The translations under genes and the position numbers were made by a program. DNA of 64,000 nucleotides from Monodelphis domestica (Eukaryota > Chordata > Mammalia > Didelphimorphia > Didelphidae), in contig NC_077228.1 of assembly GCF_027887165.1 (NCBI RefSeq), positions 209,428,643 to 209,492,642 on the forward strand. Reading direction: 5' to 3'. Positions 1 to 24,647 of the stretch are shown here, in pieces. A model generated the notes under the pieces. It saw only the letters and a program-made list of their open reading frames with translations, made no database searches and was not told the DNA's origin. Position 1 is the first letter of the stretch. The number at the start of each line of letters is the position of its first letter.

Positions 1-13539
<13,539 letters not shown>

Positions 13540-16500
13540 AAGACGTTTGTTGGAGTGAGATCCATGTTTTCAGCACACATTTCCAGGCTTGGTTTCCACA
13601 TTTGGGGTAGTTCTCTGGCTTACTTTCTCATGTAATTTCTGTGTGGTGTTCAGAGACACATGCTGAAATCATTTGCATGCAGCCAACTGGGAAGCTGGCC
13701 TCCAACAAGCCAGGATTGTAGTTTCTCTTGTCCATACCCCAGCTGTGTGCCCTCTCTCTTCAGCTGCCAACTAGGAGATTTTCATACCATGTGGTTTAGC
13801 CCAGGGAGATCAGACACACTGCTCAGCTTTTTCAAATAGACAATCGATTTCAGATCACCTAGTGGTGTTGTGTAACTGTCTCTCCTTTTTTCAGAGATGT
13901 TCTTGTTAATTTTCCTCTAGGAATTTTCAAAAGAGAGTGCTGCCCTTTTTGCCTTTGCATTCTTATCCAGTGTTCTCCAAACAGCCAGTCTGTGCATTCA
14001 TGCTCTGTCTCCTTCCTCAAGGAAGAGCTAGTTGTCTGCCCTGATGGATCTTAATAACAAGTTTCCTGCAGTAGTGAGGTCTAGAATATAAATCTGATTG
14101 CCTCTGGTGTGCATATTTTGGGGTAGAGGTAGAGAGAAAAGGAAATCAGCCTGCTCATGTGGTTAAAACCCCAAGAGGCTAGGTTTAGAAATGCCACTAA
14201 ATTGGTTGTCCAAGTTTACTTAATTAAATAGAGATTAGGCAGCTCTTTGACTCTTTCAATCAGTCAAGGAATTAAACAAGTCTTAGAGATTTCTTTAGGT
14301 GTTTAACCAAAAATTACTTATATCTATCCAAACAAAAATGAGGTTGATGTAAACTGCCAGGGGCTTGTAGAAAACTATCATCTAGAAGAAATTTCCTCTA
14401 GGTCCTAGCATCATGCAGCATTATTTCCCTCAGAAAGCAATTTTTTTTTCCATTGGAGTGTAATTTGACAAGTATGTTTATTCAGCCTGCCACTTGATCT
14501 GAAGCTGAATCTTCTCCAAAAGCCTATGCTCTAGCAAGAGGACCATTTCCTTAAGGGGAGGAGCAAAAATTGTCACTTTCAGGCCCAGAATGGCTCTCAC
14601 TCCTCTGTCTCTGAAAGCTGTCTTTGGTATTCCCAGCCTGCTTTGATTTCCAGAATCTCATCTACTTTCAGAAATGGGTTTTTGTTGGGTTTTCTTTTTT
14701 AGGAATATGTGGTTATTTTGGTTTGAAAACCAGATGCTCCCAACATTGATTCAGGATGAAGAGAATAAAGAATGTCAGCCGTTGGGCCTGTTTTCTATCC
14801 CTGGGTGGGTGGACCGTGTGGAAACAACAGTAGGGTTTCTGACTCTGGCCATCCTCTGTACATTTCCCATTCTTTGTAGATGCCACCTTTTCATCTGCTT
14901 TTCAAGTCACTGTGGACAATGGATGGACGGATGGCAAGGGCACCAACAATTGTAGCATGTTAGAAACCAAAGACTTTAGAGTTAAACAAAAGTGAATTGG
15001 ACCTACACTGTTCAAAGTCAGCCTGCCCTCCTGAGTCAAGGGCTATAGGATGAACCATTCCTTGTACCAGATTCTAGCTGTGACCAGGCCTGTTGGCAGT
15101 AAGTAAGGCTGCTCCTCTGGAAAGGATGAAAGGGAAGCATGGAGGCTTGATTTAGTAACATTCCCCAACTACCTTAGCTTTTGCCAAACAAAAGGATCTA
15201 GGCCCTGGAACAGGCCAGGATGGTGTCAGTTTGGCTGTTTAGAAAACAAACAGAACCTGTGCTCCAGGGGACCCATTTCTCAGATATTTGTAAAAACATC
15301 TGTTTAACTGGATGAGGGCAGGCATCTGTTTCTGCTATTTTTTTCCTCTTTAATTTAAAAAAATTTTTTTCAGCTTGGAATTTTCTCATTTGGCTTGAGC
15401 TACAGGGCTAGTTATTGTTACATTTTGGTCAGGGATCAGTTCTGTTAGATGCTTTCCCTCCTGCCCCCTCTCTGGTGGTGGAACAAGGGTTTCTGTCCAT
15501 TTTTCTCTCAGTGAGAAACTTCTGTTCTTTTGAAAAGTTCTCAGGCTCTTGACTCAGTCTTATGCCCTCCCTGATAAGGAACCTGATGAGTCCTGTCTGC
15601 ACTACATAAAGACACCTACCAAGACAGATGTGCTGGCATTTTGGGTAATATTTCAAACATTCTACTGATAATCATTTCTATCCCAGGACCCTTCCTCTTC
15701 TCCATAAGAAACAAAAGCCCCATTGCCCTCTATGCTTTTATGCTCTTGGTTGGAAAAGTTAACAAGTTGCCCACCCTAGCCCATACTTTTTTTCCATCCA
15801 AGTGTAAGCACTCCCACTGGGCACTAGTTGTCTATGAGCTGGAAAAAAGAAAAAGCACTTGGACCCTCTTCTGGGAAAGAGAAGCTTGCGTTCTCTTGTG
15901 AACAGACTGTCTGTGCCCTGCTTTGCTACTTCACTGCCATTCAATGATCCCAGTACTGTACTTAAGACATGGTCCCCATCAGCACTTTGTGAATCAATGC
16001 CCTACTTCAAGTTAGGAAAGGTATTTTCAAATACAATTTAAAAATGAAATTACAAAGTTCCACATGTCCCCTCCCCCTTGCTTCAAGCCTAGCCCACCAG
16101 CTCCCATGTTCATGCCACCCAAGAATAGAAGAAGTGGTGACTTAACTGCAGCTTGTAGGTTTTTCACCAAAAATATGTTCTCTTTGCCCAGGATTCTTGC
16201 ACTAATGGGTTACCATCACATTATGTCTGTAAATGGGTGCACTTTACTGTTTGAATTTGTTACTATGATAAATACTGGATATTTAAGCGTGAGTAGTGTC
16301 TTCATTAGAAAATAGCAGAACCACTCCTGTCTTTTAGTGTATTTTTCAAGAAAAACAAAGAAAAAAGAGGAAAGAAATCAAGCAATGGATCATAACATTT
16401 ATAGCACAAGAAATAACTGTTGTATATAAACATCAAAAGATTAAGTAATTTTTAAATACAGAATATTTGCAGTGATTTTAAAGTGTTTTTCCAGCAATTT

Positions 16501-16994
16501 TCTTAGGGACTCCTGAGACATGGTTACTTTATTTACTGGATCAGTAAGGCACACATTAGCAATTGAAAATTAGTATTTATTTACAAAGTAAAAAAAAATC
16601 TGTATCATGAAAATTTGGCATGGACAAAATGGAGACCATTTTGTATTTGCTGTTGTTGTATCTCGTCTGGGTTTCAGAAGTGCACTATTATTGAAGAATC
16701 ATGTTAATAGAGCACAAACCCTCTTCTTGTTCCTCTTTTGAGATGTGTTTAACTTCAACAGATGGCTCAGGAAAACTCCACTCCTTAAAGCCACGTGTGG
16801 TACCCTAAGTCACTGTCCAAATCTTCCAGTTTGTTATTGAGTTAGACCAAATTTCCAGATACTTTTCCTCATGTTTTAAGAACAGCTTGGGGAAGGTTGT
16901 TTCAGTTCACAGAGCAAATAGGCGTTTGTGGACTTTCCTCTTAAATTTTCATATTTTTCTATTTCAGAGGTGTCTCCATTAGTAAGTAACCAGT

Positions 16995-17065
16995 GTCTAA
17001 TTTACTACCCTAGCCCAATGCTTGGCACAGAGTAAGCATTTAATAAATGCTTGTTGATTGATAGA
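16995..17065 (+). mobile_element. MIR/L2-type 3' end fragment in the TANC2 3' UTR
   Basis: The stretch contains CCCAATGCTTGGCACAGAGT followed by TTAATAAATGCTTGTTGATTG, the usual 3' end of these ancient repeats. It carries an AATAAA at about 17042 that could act as a cryptic poly(A) signal. Confidence 0.7.
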
Positions 17066-18369
17066 TTATTTTTCTTCAGAATCCATGAGCCCCGCTGATT
17101 GTGGATGTCATTTGCATTTTATGGTATTTAACCACAAGATGTCACCCTGGCTCTGCACCAGAGCTTTCTCTGGCAGTAAAGGACCCCTTCAGAACTTCCC
17201 TAAGAAACAGTCAGAGAAGATCCCAGGAGCAGATGAGAGAGGCCTCTGAACTCCTGCCAGGGCAGAGCTGGGGCCAGCTAGCTCCAGAGAAGAGTGCAAT
17301 ATAGGAAAAAGTAGGACCTGGGGAGAAGGGGAGGGAGGGAAGGAGAACATACCCTTAGCTGTGCTAGCCTTGGAGTGGCATGCTTTGACCACTGGAGACT
17401 ACTGTAGAAGAGAAGCCTAGAACCAGGAAAGGGGGAGATCCCAATTGAGCAGAGTTCTGTTGTTGCAGCAGATCCCTGGAAAACTTTGCATTGCAGCTGG
17501 TGGCTTCTCCCAGCACTCAGTCTCCAGCCTTCCTTGCAGGCTGTCACCCATGGGTGGTTTTTAGTTCAAAGGTTAGCTGTTATTTTTCTACTGTAAAAAA
17601 AAAAATGCCTTTGTCGAAATCAACTGCCCCATTGGAACTTGTGCGGAATGCACTTCATACCTGTGGCCAGTTTTCTGCTGAAGTCCCAAGTGCCCAGCTG
17701 CCCCTGCCCAGTTTGCCAGTTCCATTCCCTGACTTCCTACACTCTTGGAGCTTCCCAGCCCTGTCCTCAAGAAGCTTTCCTGGAGAGAGAGCGCCAGCCT
17801 GCTGCGGTCAGCACTAAAGGCCTTTCTCATCTGTTACTCGTATGCCAGGAGGTCCGGCTTCTCTTGTCTTCTAAGAGTTCCAGAGGGTTCATCTACCTGG
17901 ACCAACGCCATTTAAATAAGGGCTTTGGGGTAAGAGCTACCTAGGAAGACATGTCATGGAGACCTTCACCATGCAATGCCTTGAATTCAGCTCTGGACGC
18001 TCCCAAGGAAAGGAGACTGGCAGTGGGTTTGGACACAAAGCACAAATGGGGATGGTGGAGCCTCTGTGCGGAGCTACTTGAATAATCACTGAGTTTTTCA
18101 TTGACTTGTTTTGTAACATAAACCACTAAGGGCTGAAGTGTTGGTAACCTTCATTTCGGTGTCCGGCTCCTCAAAGCAGCTGAACCACCCGGAGATGCTT
18201 TTGGCTACTGCCTGCCGGGACACAGCCTGGGCGGACAGACCATAGTCAGAGCTAGGAAAGTCAATACCAAATGAACGAAAATTGGACACCAAAAATCAAG
18301 CGTTACTTTCATGTTTCCTCACCCATACATAACCATCTCATCTCTTCCCGACACATCTCTGGCGTTTAA

Positions 18370-18640
18370 ATGGACCAACCTGCCAGGTGAGCCCGGCGCA
18401 TCTAGCCCGAGGCCATCGTTGGGCTTCTCAGAGGTTCTGAGTCAGGGGGAAGGAAACGGCCCGGGGCCCAGTTTGTTTCTGCAGCTGCCGCTAGGTGGCT
18501 TTTCTGCTTCTAACAATAATAAGCCCCCGCCCCAAAATCCGGAGGGGGGAGGACTTGTCCCGCCCTTCTCTCCCGCCCTCCGCCCCATGGGCCAGGCAGA
18601 GGGTCTCCTACGGATAACTTGTTCCCGGAGTTGAATGTCT
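18370..18640 (+). promoter_or_regulatory. CpG-rich patch with CTCF-like core in TANC2 3' UTR
   Basis: About fourteen CpGs and several CCGCCC-type boxes occur in 270 bp, in a region otherwise CpG-poor. CCGCTAGGTGGC at 18488-18499 fits the CTCF core pattern CCNNNAGGNGGC. Function is inferred only. Confidence 0.35.
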
Positions 18641-19336
18641 TACTGGGCACCAGCTCACACCGGCTCTAGACTAGCTCCACACTGCATTCAGGGATTGTTT
18701 CGGAAATCCCGCGACACTTCCCGCTTCTCTTCTTTGGGCCAATTCTCGCGGAGTGAGGCCAGTTCCTTGCCAGGCTCTGGGCAGGTGTCATCCCGGAGGC
18801 CAGCCTCCTTTCCATGCTAGCATAGCCTCTGTCTCTGTTCTGTCCTTCCAATCCAAGACACTTTTAATTAGTACAGACATGTACAGTCTACATTTAAGAA
18901 GTAATTTGTACTAACAGTTTTGATTCTTCCTCTTTGCTGTCCTTTCAAGATACTTGCTGGAAAGAGCTTTAATGCACTTAGTTCCCCTTTAGCTTTTCTA
19001 TAATTCCAATGTAAAGGACTTCCTCTGTACAGTATATTATCCAATGCATGTTCGTTCTCTCTACTGATATATTGAACACCACACAGTTGTGAACTCGTGC
19101 AGCGGGACACCCCACGCCCACCAGAGGCCTCCAGCCCCGGCCCGCCCCTCCCCGGCCCGTGTAGAAGGAAAGACGATGTTTTCCTTTGCTGTACTTGCTT
19201 GAGCAGTTTTATTGTCTGTACATGTGAGCTGTGTGAGATAGATGTGAAAAGTTCAAACGAATGCATTTCCCTGCCCCATGTATACAGGTTGTCATCTGTA
19301 CAATGAATTGTATGTATGAAAGCAAATGTACTTATT

Positions 19337-19342
19337 TATAAA
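19337..19342 (+). terminator. TANC2: Candidate TANC2 poly(A) signal (TATAAA variant)
   Basis: TATAAA lies just downstream of several UGUA elements (about 19215, 19266-19330), which bind cleavage factor Im. A GT-rich stretch follows (GTGGCTGGCCTGGTGC). No canonical AATAAA lies nearby, so this is a moderate inference. Confidence 0.45.
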
Positions 19343-19867
19343 TGGTTAACACTTGGAAAACCGTGGCTGGCCTGGTGCTTTCCCTGGCTATGGGGTGCCT
19401 CCCCAGATACCCTCGGGCTGGAGCTGCCTCTCAGGTGTGAGCAGGGGGACGGATGGTAGGTACCAGCAGGGTCCCTTTGGTCCCGCCAACAACATTAAGA
19501 AAGCTGCTCACCAACGCTCTAAGAAGAGACTTGTTCCTTGGCCCGTGGAATCCGAGGCTAGCTTTAGGGGGCCTGCGGTGCCCACTGCAGGGGCCGGCTG
19601 CCGGAGGGAGGAGAGACTAGATGGACTCTTCCCCAAGACCAAGGTCAGAGAACTACAACCCCAAGTAAGCCTAACTTTTTCCCAAAAAAGATGGCCCTGG
19701 GGGAGCCGCTTTGGGTGGTTTCTCCGGGTCTTGGTCTCTTCCTCTGTAAAATGAGGTCTTGGGGCTTCGAGTAGACGATCCCTTAGACATCTTCTAGTTC
19801 AACTCTTTCTATAAAGGAAACTAACTCACAGCAAGATTATTTGATGACTGAAGTCATACTGCTTGGA

Positions 19868-20062
19868 GATTGAGATTGGAGACTCGGAGATTGAGAGCCA
19901 GGCCTTGAGACCCAAATCTAGTCTCTTCCTAGCAGGACACTTCCTAGCTGTGTGACCCTGGGCAAGTCACTTAACCCTCATTGCCCAGCCCTTATCACAC
20001 TTTTGTCTTAGAACCGGTACACAGAATTGATTCTGAGATGGAAGGTGAGAGTTAAAAAATAA
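19868..20062 (+). mobile_element. Marsupial tRNA-headed SINE
   Basis: GATTGAGAGCCAGGCCTTGA, GTGTGACCCTGGGCAAGTCA and a TTCTGAGATGGAAGGTGAGA tail mark this copy. Its 5' head is degraded. Confidence 0.8.
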
Positions 20063-20934
20063 AGGCCGGACAATGAGGTAATTTCTGCACCTCCGGAGGT
20101 AGAGCCAGAATTTGAACCGTGGCTTTTTTACTGTAAATTTCAGGGCTCTTGCCATTACACCAAAGCGCAAAGTCTTCTCTCATTTAGTGATTCAAATATT
20201 ATAAAATACTATAAACACCTTCCCATCCCTGGCAAGTGACCTGAATCCTTCTGTTGGCTTTGGGGTCTGAGCGGATGATGGTCAGGAGCCCAGTTAGGCT
20301 GGTGCCTGTGCCCCTCGGCAAGGAAGCCTAATTTTTTGACCTGAGCAAATGATTCTCATTTTGAAGCTTGGAAAAATACGGCTCCAGCTTCCTTTCTGGT
20401 ACCGCAGGGTGTGATCGGGGAGTTAAGAAGTAAAATTGTTTAAGGAATTGCTGAAATGGCTTGAAACTGATACGGATCAATCCCAGGAGAAGGCCCTGGC
20501 TCTGCCGGTCTTCCTGCTCCGCCAGGGCTCTTTGTCTCCCGAAGGCCTGGGAAGGAAATCGTTTCAGCCCAGCTGAGGTAGCCACACCCATTTCCCCAAA
20601 CAAGGCCAGAAGACCGTCACAGGCAGAAGGCAAGCACAGGCCACAGCAGGGATTTCCCTAAAGGAGAGAAAGGACAGCAAGCCCACAAGGAGCCATTTAA
20701 AGGCTTGTTTGGCCTTGACCCGGGTCCAGAGGACTCCCAGAGGCCACAGGAAACAGTGTTTGGAGGGAGGAAGAAAGACAGCCATTCCAGAAAGGGAGCT
20801 GAAGTTCTAGGGCAGTTCTAGGGGCCCCCTACTTGGATCTGAGAAAGGGAGATACAGTGACAGTCACCCCCGCTAGATTCTTCTGGTCAGAATGATGCTG
20901 TACCGGAAGAGTCCTTTTAAGGTTTATGAAGTGA

Positions 20935-21075
20935 TTTGTCTCACAATGGCTCGGAAGGGAGAAACTGAGGTCCAGAAAGAGTAAATAATTTTGCCCACAG
21001 TCTTACTGCTAGGAAATGGGGACTTGAACCCCAGGCTTCCAACAAAGCCCAGTATTCTTTCCATTCCACCAAGCT
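20935..21075 (-). mobile_element. MIR/CORE-SINE fragment, antisense
   Basis: The + strand reads GAAACTGAGGTCCAGAAAGA, then TTGCCCACAGTCTTACTGCT, then GACTTGAACCCCAGGCTTCC, the reverse of a MIR head and core. Confidence 0.6.
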
Positions 21076-21145
21076 CTCGTCCATGAGAAACTGCTACAAT
21101 GAAAAAGATGCCAAAGGAAATGGCGATCGGCATTCCCACACTTCC

Positions 21146-21340
21146 ATCTGGGTAGCTCAGTGGATTGAGAGCCAGGCCTAGAGATGGGAGGTCCTAGGTT
21201 CAAATCTGGCCTCTGACACTTCCCAGCTGTGTGACCCTGGGCAAGTCACTTGACCCCCATTGCCTAGCCCTTACCTCTCTTCTGCCTCAGAACCAATACA
21301 CAGTATTGACTCCAAGACAGAAGGTGAGGGTTTAAAAAAA
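21146..21340 (+). mobile_element. Marsupial tRNA-headed SINE
   Basis: The copy is well preserved: GGGTAGCTCAGTGGATTGAG, CCTAGGTTCAAATCTGGCCT, GTGTGACCCTGGGCAAGTCA, then a TCCAAGACAGAAGGTGAGGG tail and A-run. Confidence 0.92.
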
Positions 21341-21459
21341 TGAGTGAAGGGGACGTACATACAGAATTAAGGAGAAAGCAAGCCACTGACTCCTGGGGTG
21401 TCTTTAAACAAATGATATATCCTTTCCCTGGGCCTCTGTTTTCTCTAAGAATCTAGAGG

Positions 21460-21625
21460 AGCAGCCAGGTGGCACAGTGGGAAGAGTGCCGGGCTTAGAG
21501 GCAAGAGACCTGGGTTCGAATGTGGCCTCAAACACTTCCTATCTATCTCTGTGGCTCTAGGCATGTCACAACCCCGTTCGCCTGCCCCTGCCCTTCTGCC
21601 TTAAAGTGTTGTTTTGTTTTCTAAG
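21460..21625 (+). mobile_element. Marsupial tRNA-headed SINE
   Basis: The head GGAGCAGCCAGGTGGCACAG is followed by CTGGGTTCGAATGTGGCCTC (a B-box-like sequence) and a decayed tail. The head again carries an AGGTGGCAC CTCF-like core. Confidence 0.8.
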
Positions 21626-21787
21626 TTAGACTTGAGAATTTAAAATTCTCTTCCAAGTCTAACAAACATCCTGCGATTCTTTGACATCCAAACCAGGCTT
21701 AATTGAGTCTCCACACTAGTTTAGGAGAGCAGTCAGCCACCTCTGTGGCTCCTGGATCTAAACAAACTATTCAAGAGTTCCACCGAT

Positions 21788-21804
21788 GGGGGGGGGGGGG
21801 GGGG
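21788..21804. repeat. 17-base G homopolymer
   Basis: An uninterrupted G run lies in unique-looking sequence. It is a likely length-variable and sequencing-error-prone site. Confidence 0.9.
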
Positions 21805-21879
21805 ACGACAAAGAGGAGTGGGAGGAGATTCGCAGCACAGGGGGATGGTAGAACACCACCAGGAAGGAGAATCATCTTG

Positions 21880-22055
21880 GTACAGCAAGAAGCGTGCTGG
21901 ACTCCAATTCAAATCCTGGCCCGACAATTAGCTTGGTGCCCCCTGGGCAAGTTGTTGAACCTCTCCAAAGCTTAGAACCTTCATCTGTACAAGGGGGAAT
22001 GACGCCTGTACTATTTCCAGGCTGTTGTGAGGAAAGGACTTTGTAGGCCTTAAAA
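21880..22055 (+). mobile_element. MIR/CORE-SINE
   Basis: The pattern CAATTCAAATCCTGGCCCGA, CCCCTGGGCAAGTTGTTGAA, ACCTTCATCTGTACAAGGGG and GGCTGTTGTGAGGAAAGGAC follows MIR order. Confidence 0.7.
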
Positions 22056-22744
22056 ATATTACATCAATGAGAATTATATTATACTAATTGCTTCACGTAG
22101 CATCTGGTGCTGCCTCCTTGCCAAGAAGCCTGTGATCAGATGATCCTTTGAAATTCCTGACAGAAGATTTAAAAATAAGAGGGGAGCCTAGGGAAGATGG
22201 CTATATGCAGAAAGCAAAGGAAGCTGATTCAAGGACAGTCGTTTAAAAAAAAAAAAGCTCTAAATGAGATGTAGTTTAAAAACATCTTCATGCACTTAGA
22301 GAAGGGTAGCCTCCATCAAGGACAGGAAGGAAAGCTGGCACTGGAGAGAAGGTGCTCTCCCCTGGGGCTGGGGAATCAGGACGAACACCTAAAAGGCCAA
22401 GAATTGGTTGGGATCAAAAACATGGAAACAGTCCCTCCAAAGTGTCTCAGAGACGGGGAGTAAAGCCCCGAAGGAGCCACAGCGTTTAATGGTCCTGCTG
22501 TCAGTGTCGTGAGCTAAGGAAACTGCTCCAGAGCTGGAAAGCGCTCTCCCATTTAGAAGGAAGCAAAACTATCCACGGAGAATGCAATGAGGAAAGCCCG
22601 CTCTCCTTCTACCTCATCCGCATGTACCCTACCTGGAGAATACCCGGAACAGAATACTCCTGAAAAAGGAAAATCTAGAAACCAGATATTCGGTCATGTC
22701 CCACCTCCATAGGAAAGAAACTGGAGAGGTTTCTGTTTCCTTCG

Positions 22745-22872
22745 CCAATTCATTTTACAAATGAGGAAACCGAGGCAGACAAAGTTAAGTGACTTGCCCA
22801 GGGTCACCCAGTAAGTGGATGAGTCTGCCCGACTCCAGGCCTGGCATTCTACCCACTGTGTCACCCCACTGC
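22745..22872 (-). mobile_element. SINE/MIR fragment, antisense
   Basis: The + strand reads ACAAATGAGGAAACCGAGGC, GTGACTTGCCCAGGGTCACC, then a degraded head near CCACTGTGTCACCCC. Confidence 0.7.
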
Positions 22873-23328
22873 CCAGAAACAGGCTAAAAGATGATTGTGT
22901 TATAAAAGGGCAGCCTTAAAAGTGTAAACTCCCTGTAAAAATCATTTTACTGATAAATGCTTTTCAGGAATACCATCTGCCTCAGATGTAAAGCATAGCC
23001 AAAGTTACCCCTAAACAACGAGATCCTCCTGAGGAAAATGTGGCGCCCATGCGGGGGACCCTCGTCAATAACCTTATGGGCATCCCGGGAGCCCTTCCTG
23101 TTAGACTTGCAGAGCTTGCCGTGTCACTCCCAGGAAGCTGCTCTACTGGGTGCAAAGGGGAAGACCATTAAAAACAGCATCGATCACTTTCCTTTCTGTT
23201 CCCAAAAGCGTTGACTGCTCTCATCCCCGATGGCGCGCGGATTTCGCGAGTGCTGCTAGCCTGGAACAACGGCTCCCTTGACAGCTGTTGTAAATCGAAG
23301 AAAGTAGGCAATAGGTTTGCTGCCAACA

Positions 23329-23334
23329 TTTATT
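23329..23334 (-). terminator. CYB561: Candidate CYB561 poly(A) signal (AATAAA)
   Basis: The + strand reads TTTATT here. It is the first canonical minus-strand hexamer downstream of the CYB561 stop. A transcript end near 23310 is inferred. Confidence 0.5.
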
Positions 23335-24647
23335 GAATCATCTGTTTTCTACACCAACACAAGCACACTTACACAAGACTGACGGCTAGCGAGATAACAG
23401 TTTGGGGTGGGGGTAGACAAAAGCTCGTCTCCTGGGAGCGACGATAGAATTTTTCTGGCTTGGAGAGCCCCAAAGAACCTAAAACGTTCCCCCTTTAGAG
23501 TAACTCTGAGAGAAAACAATGTCATTTAGCAATAAGTTCTTAGCCAAAAGCTACATTTTTCCAGTCAGTCATTCTATTTTGGCCGTTTGTCTGAGGTGCA
23601 ACAATTCCATACAGAAACGGGGTCTCCAGTGAGCCAGTAAGTGCAGAGCTGGACAGGCCTCGTGGCCAATCCTTACATTTCCATTGAAGGCAGACACTAA
23701 CGTCACATAAGAAACTGGACCAGGCCAAGGTCTGAAGGGAGATGAAAGTAGGAGGGACGGGAACCCCCCACCACCCGGCCACACGGAGGCCCTGGGAGGA
23801 GCATCCCTGCCCCACCCGGCCTAACAGAACAAGGACGCAGAGGAGCTCGGCTCTCTTGGGGGCAGGGGGGCGTTTGGAATATTCCGGAGGGTGCCGTCGG
23901 GCCTGATGCTCTAATCGTGTTACTTTTGGTCCGGTGCCAAGCAGTGACGCAGCGGAGGGCACCGCCTGCTTTCGGAGTGGAGTATCAGAACTCAAACCTG
24001 GGCTCAGACGCTTAGGAGACAAACACAATTCTGACCTCGGCCCTGTTGCCTCCAGAGCCCCGGGCAGGAGATAGCTGTAGCCTCCAGAGAGGCTGACCTG
24101 CTCTAAGGGCAGGCCGGCAGGAGCTTGGCTCACCAGGTGGATGGGGCTGCGGCGGCCTCACATTCTCCAACAGCTGGAGCCTTTCATGGAGCCCCGGGGC
24201 CCTGGGACCCCCGGCTCCCTCCTCAGGGCAGGGAAAGGAAACAGACTGCGCCTGCCAGAAAACTGCCCCCATGGCCGGAGCCGGCTGTCCTCCAGCTGGT
24301 GCCTCCACCCTATCAGACCCGGCTTTGTAAGGGAGAAAGTTATATTCTAGGAGCTCCGTGATCCAGTGCAAGTGACACACTGCCTCCCTAACGCCCCACA
24401 GTCCCGGGGCTGCCAGCATAAGAGAAATGAGACACTCCAGGTGGGCCTGAGAGCATCACTGAGTGGGAACTAGATTCTCTGCATGATCTCCATTGTTCCC
24501 CCTGCTGGAGGCTGACCCTTTGTTTAGAATAGCTCCATGTGTAATGTGCCTGGCAAGAAGCAAAGTGAATGGGCTTCAATACCGAACTGCCACCTTCTCC
24601 CCAGACTCCAGGGCCCCCCCCCCCCGGCACTGTCTTTGTGGTTCTTC

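Larger units (their letters stand above)
13540..19360 (+). other. TANC2: TANC2 3' UTR (probable extent)
   Basis: About 5.8 kb follows the stop with little repeat content apart from one L2/MIR-like tail at about 16995-17065. That is expected for a constrained long UTR. The end is inferred from a UGUA-rich stretch and a TATAAA hexamer at 19337-19342, not from a transcript. A CpG-rich, GC-box-rich patch lies inside it at about 18370-18640. Confidence 0.65.
19361..23310. other. Intergenic region between convergent TANC2 and CYB561
   Basis: The gap holds SINEs and MIR fragments listed separately, and a 17-G homopolymer. Unassigned sequence without a supported gene fills 20.1-20.9 kb and 22.05-22.7 kb. 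Confidence 0.6.
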
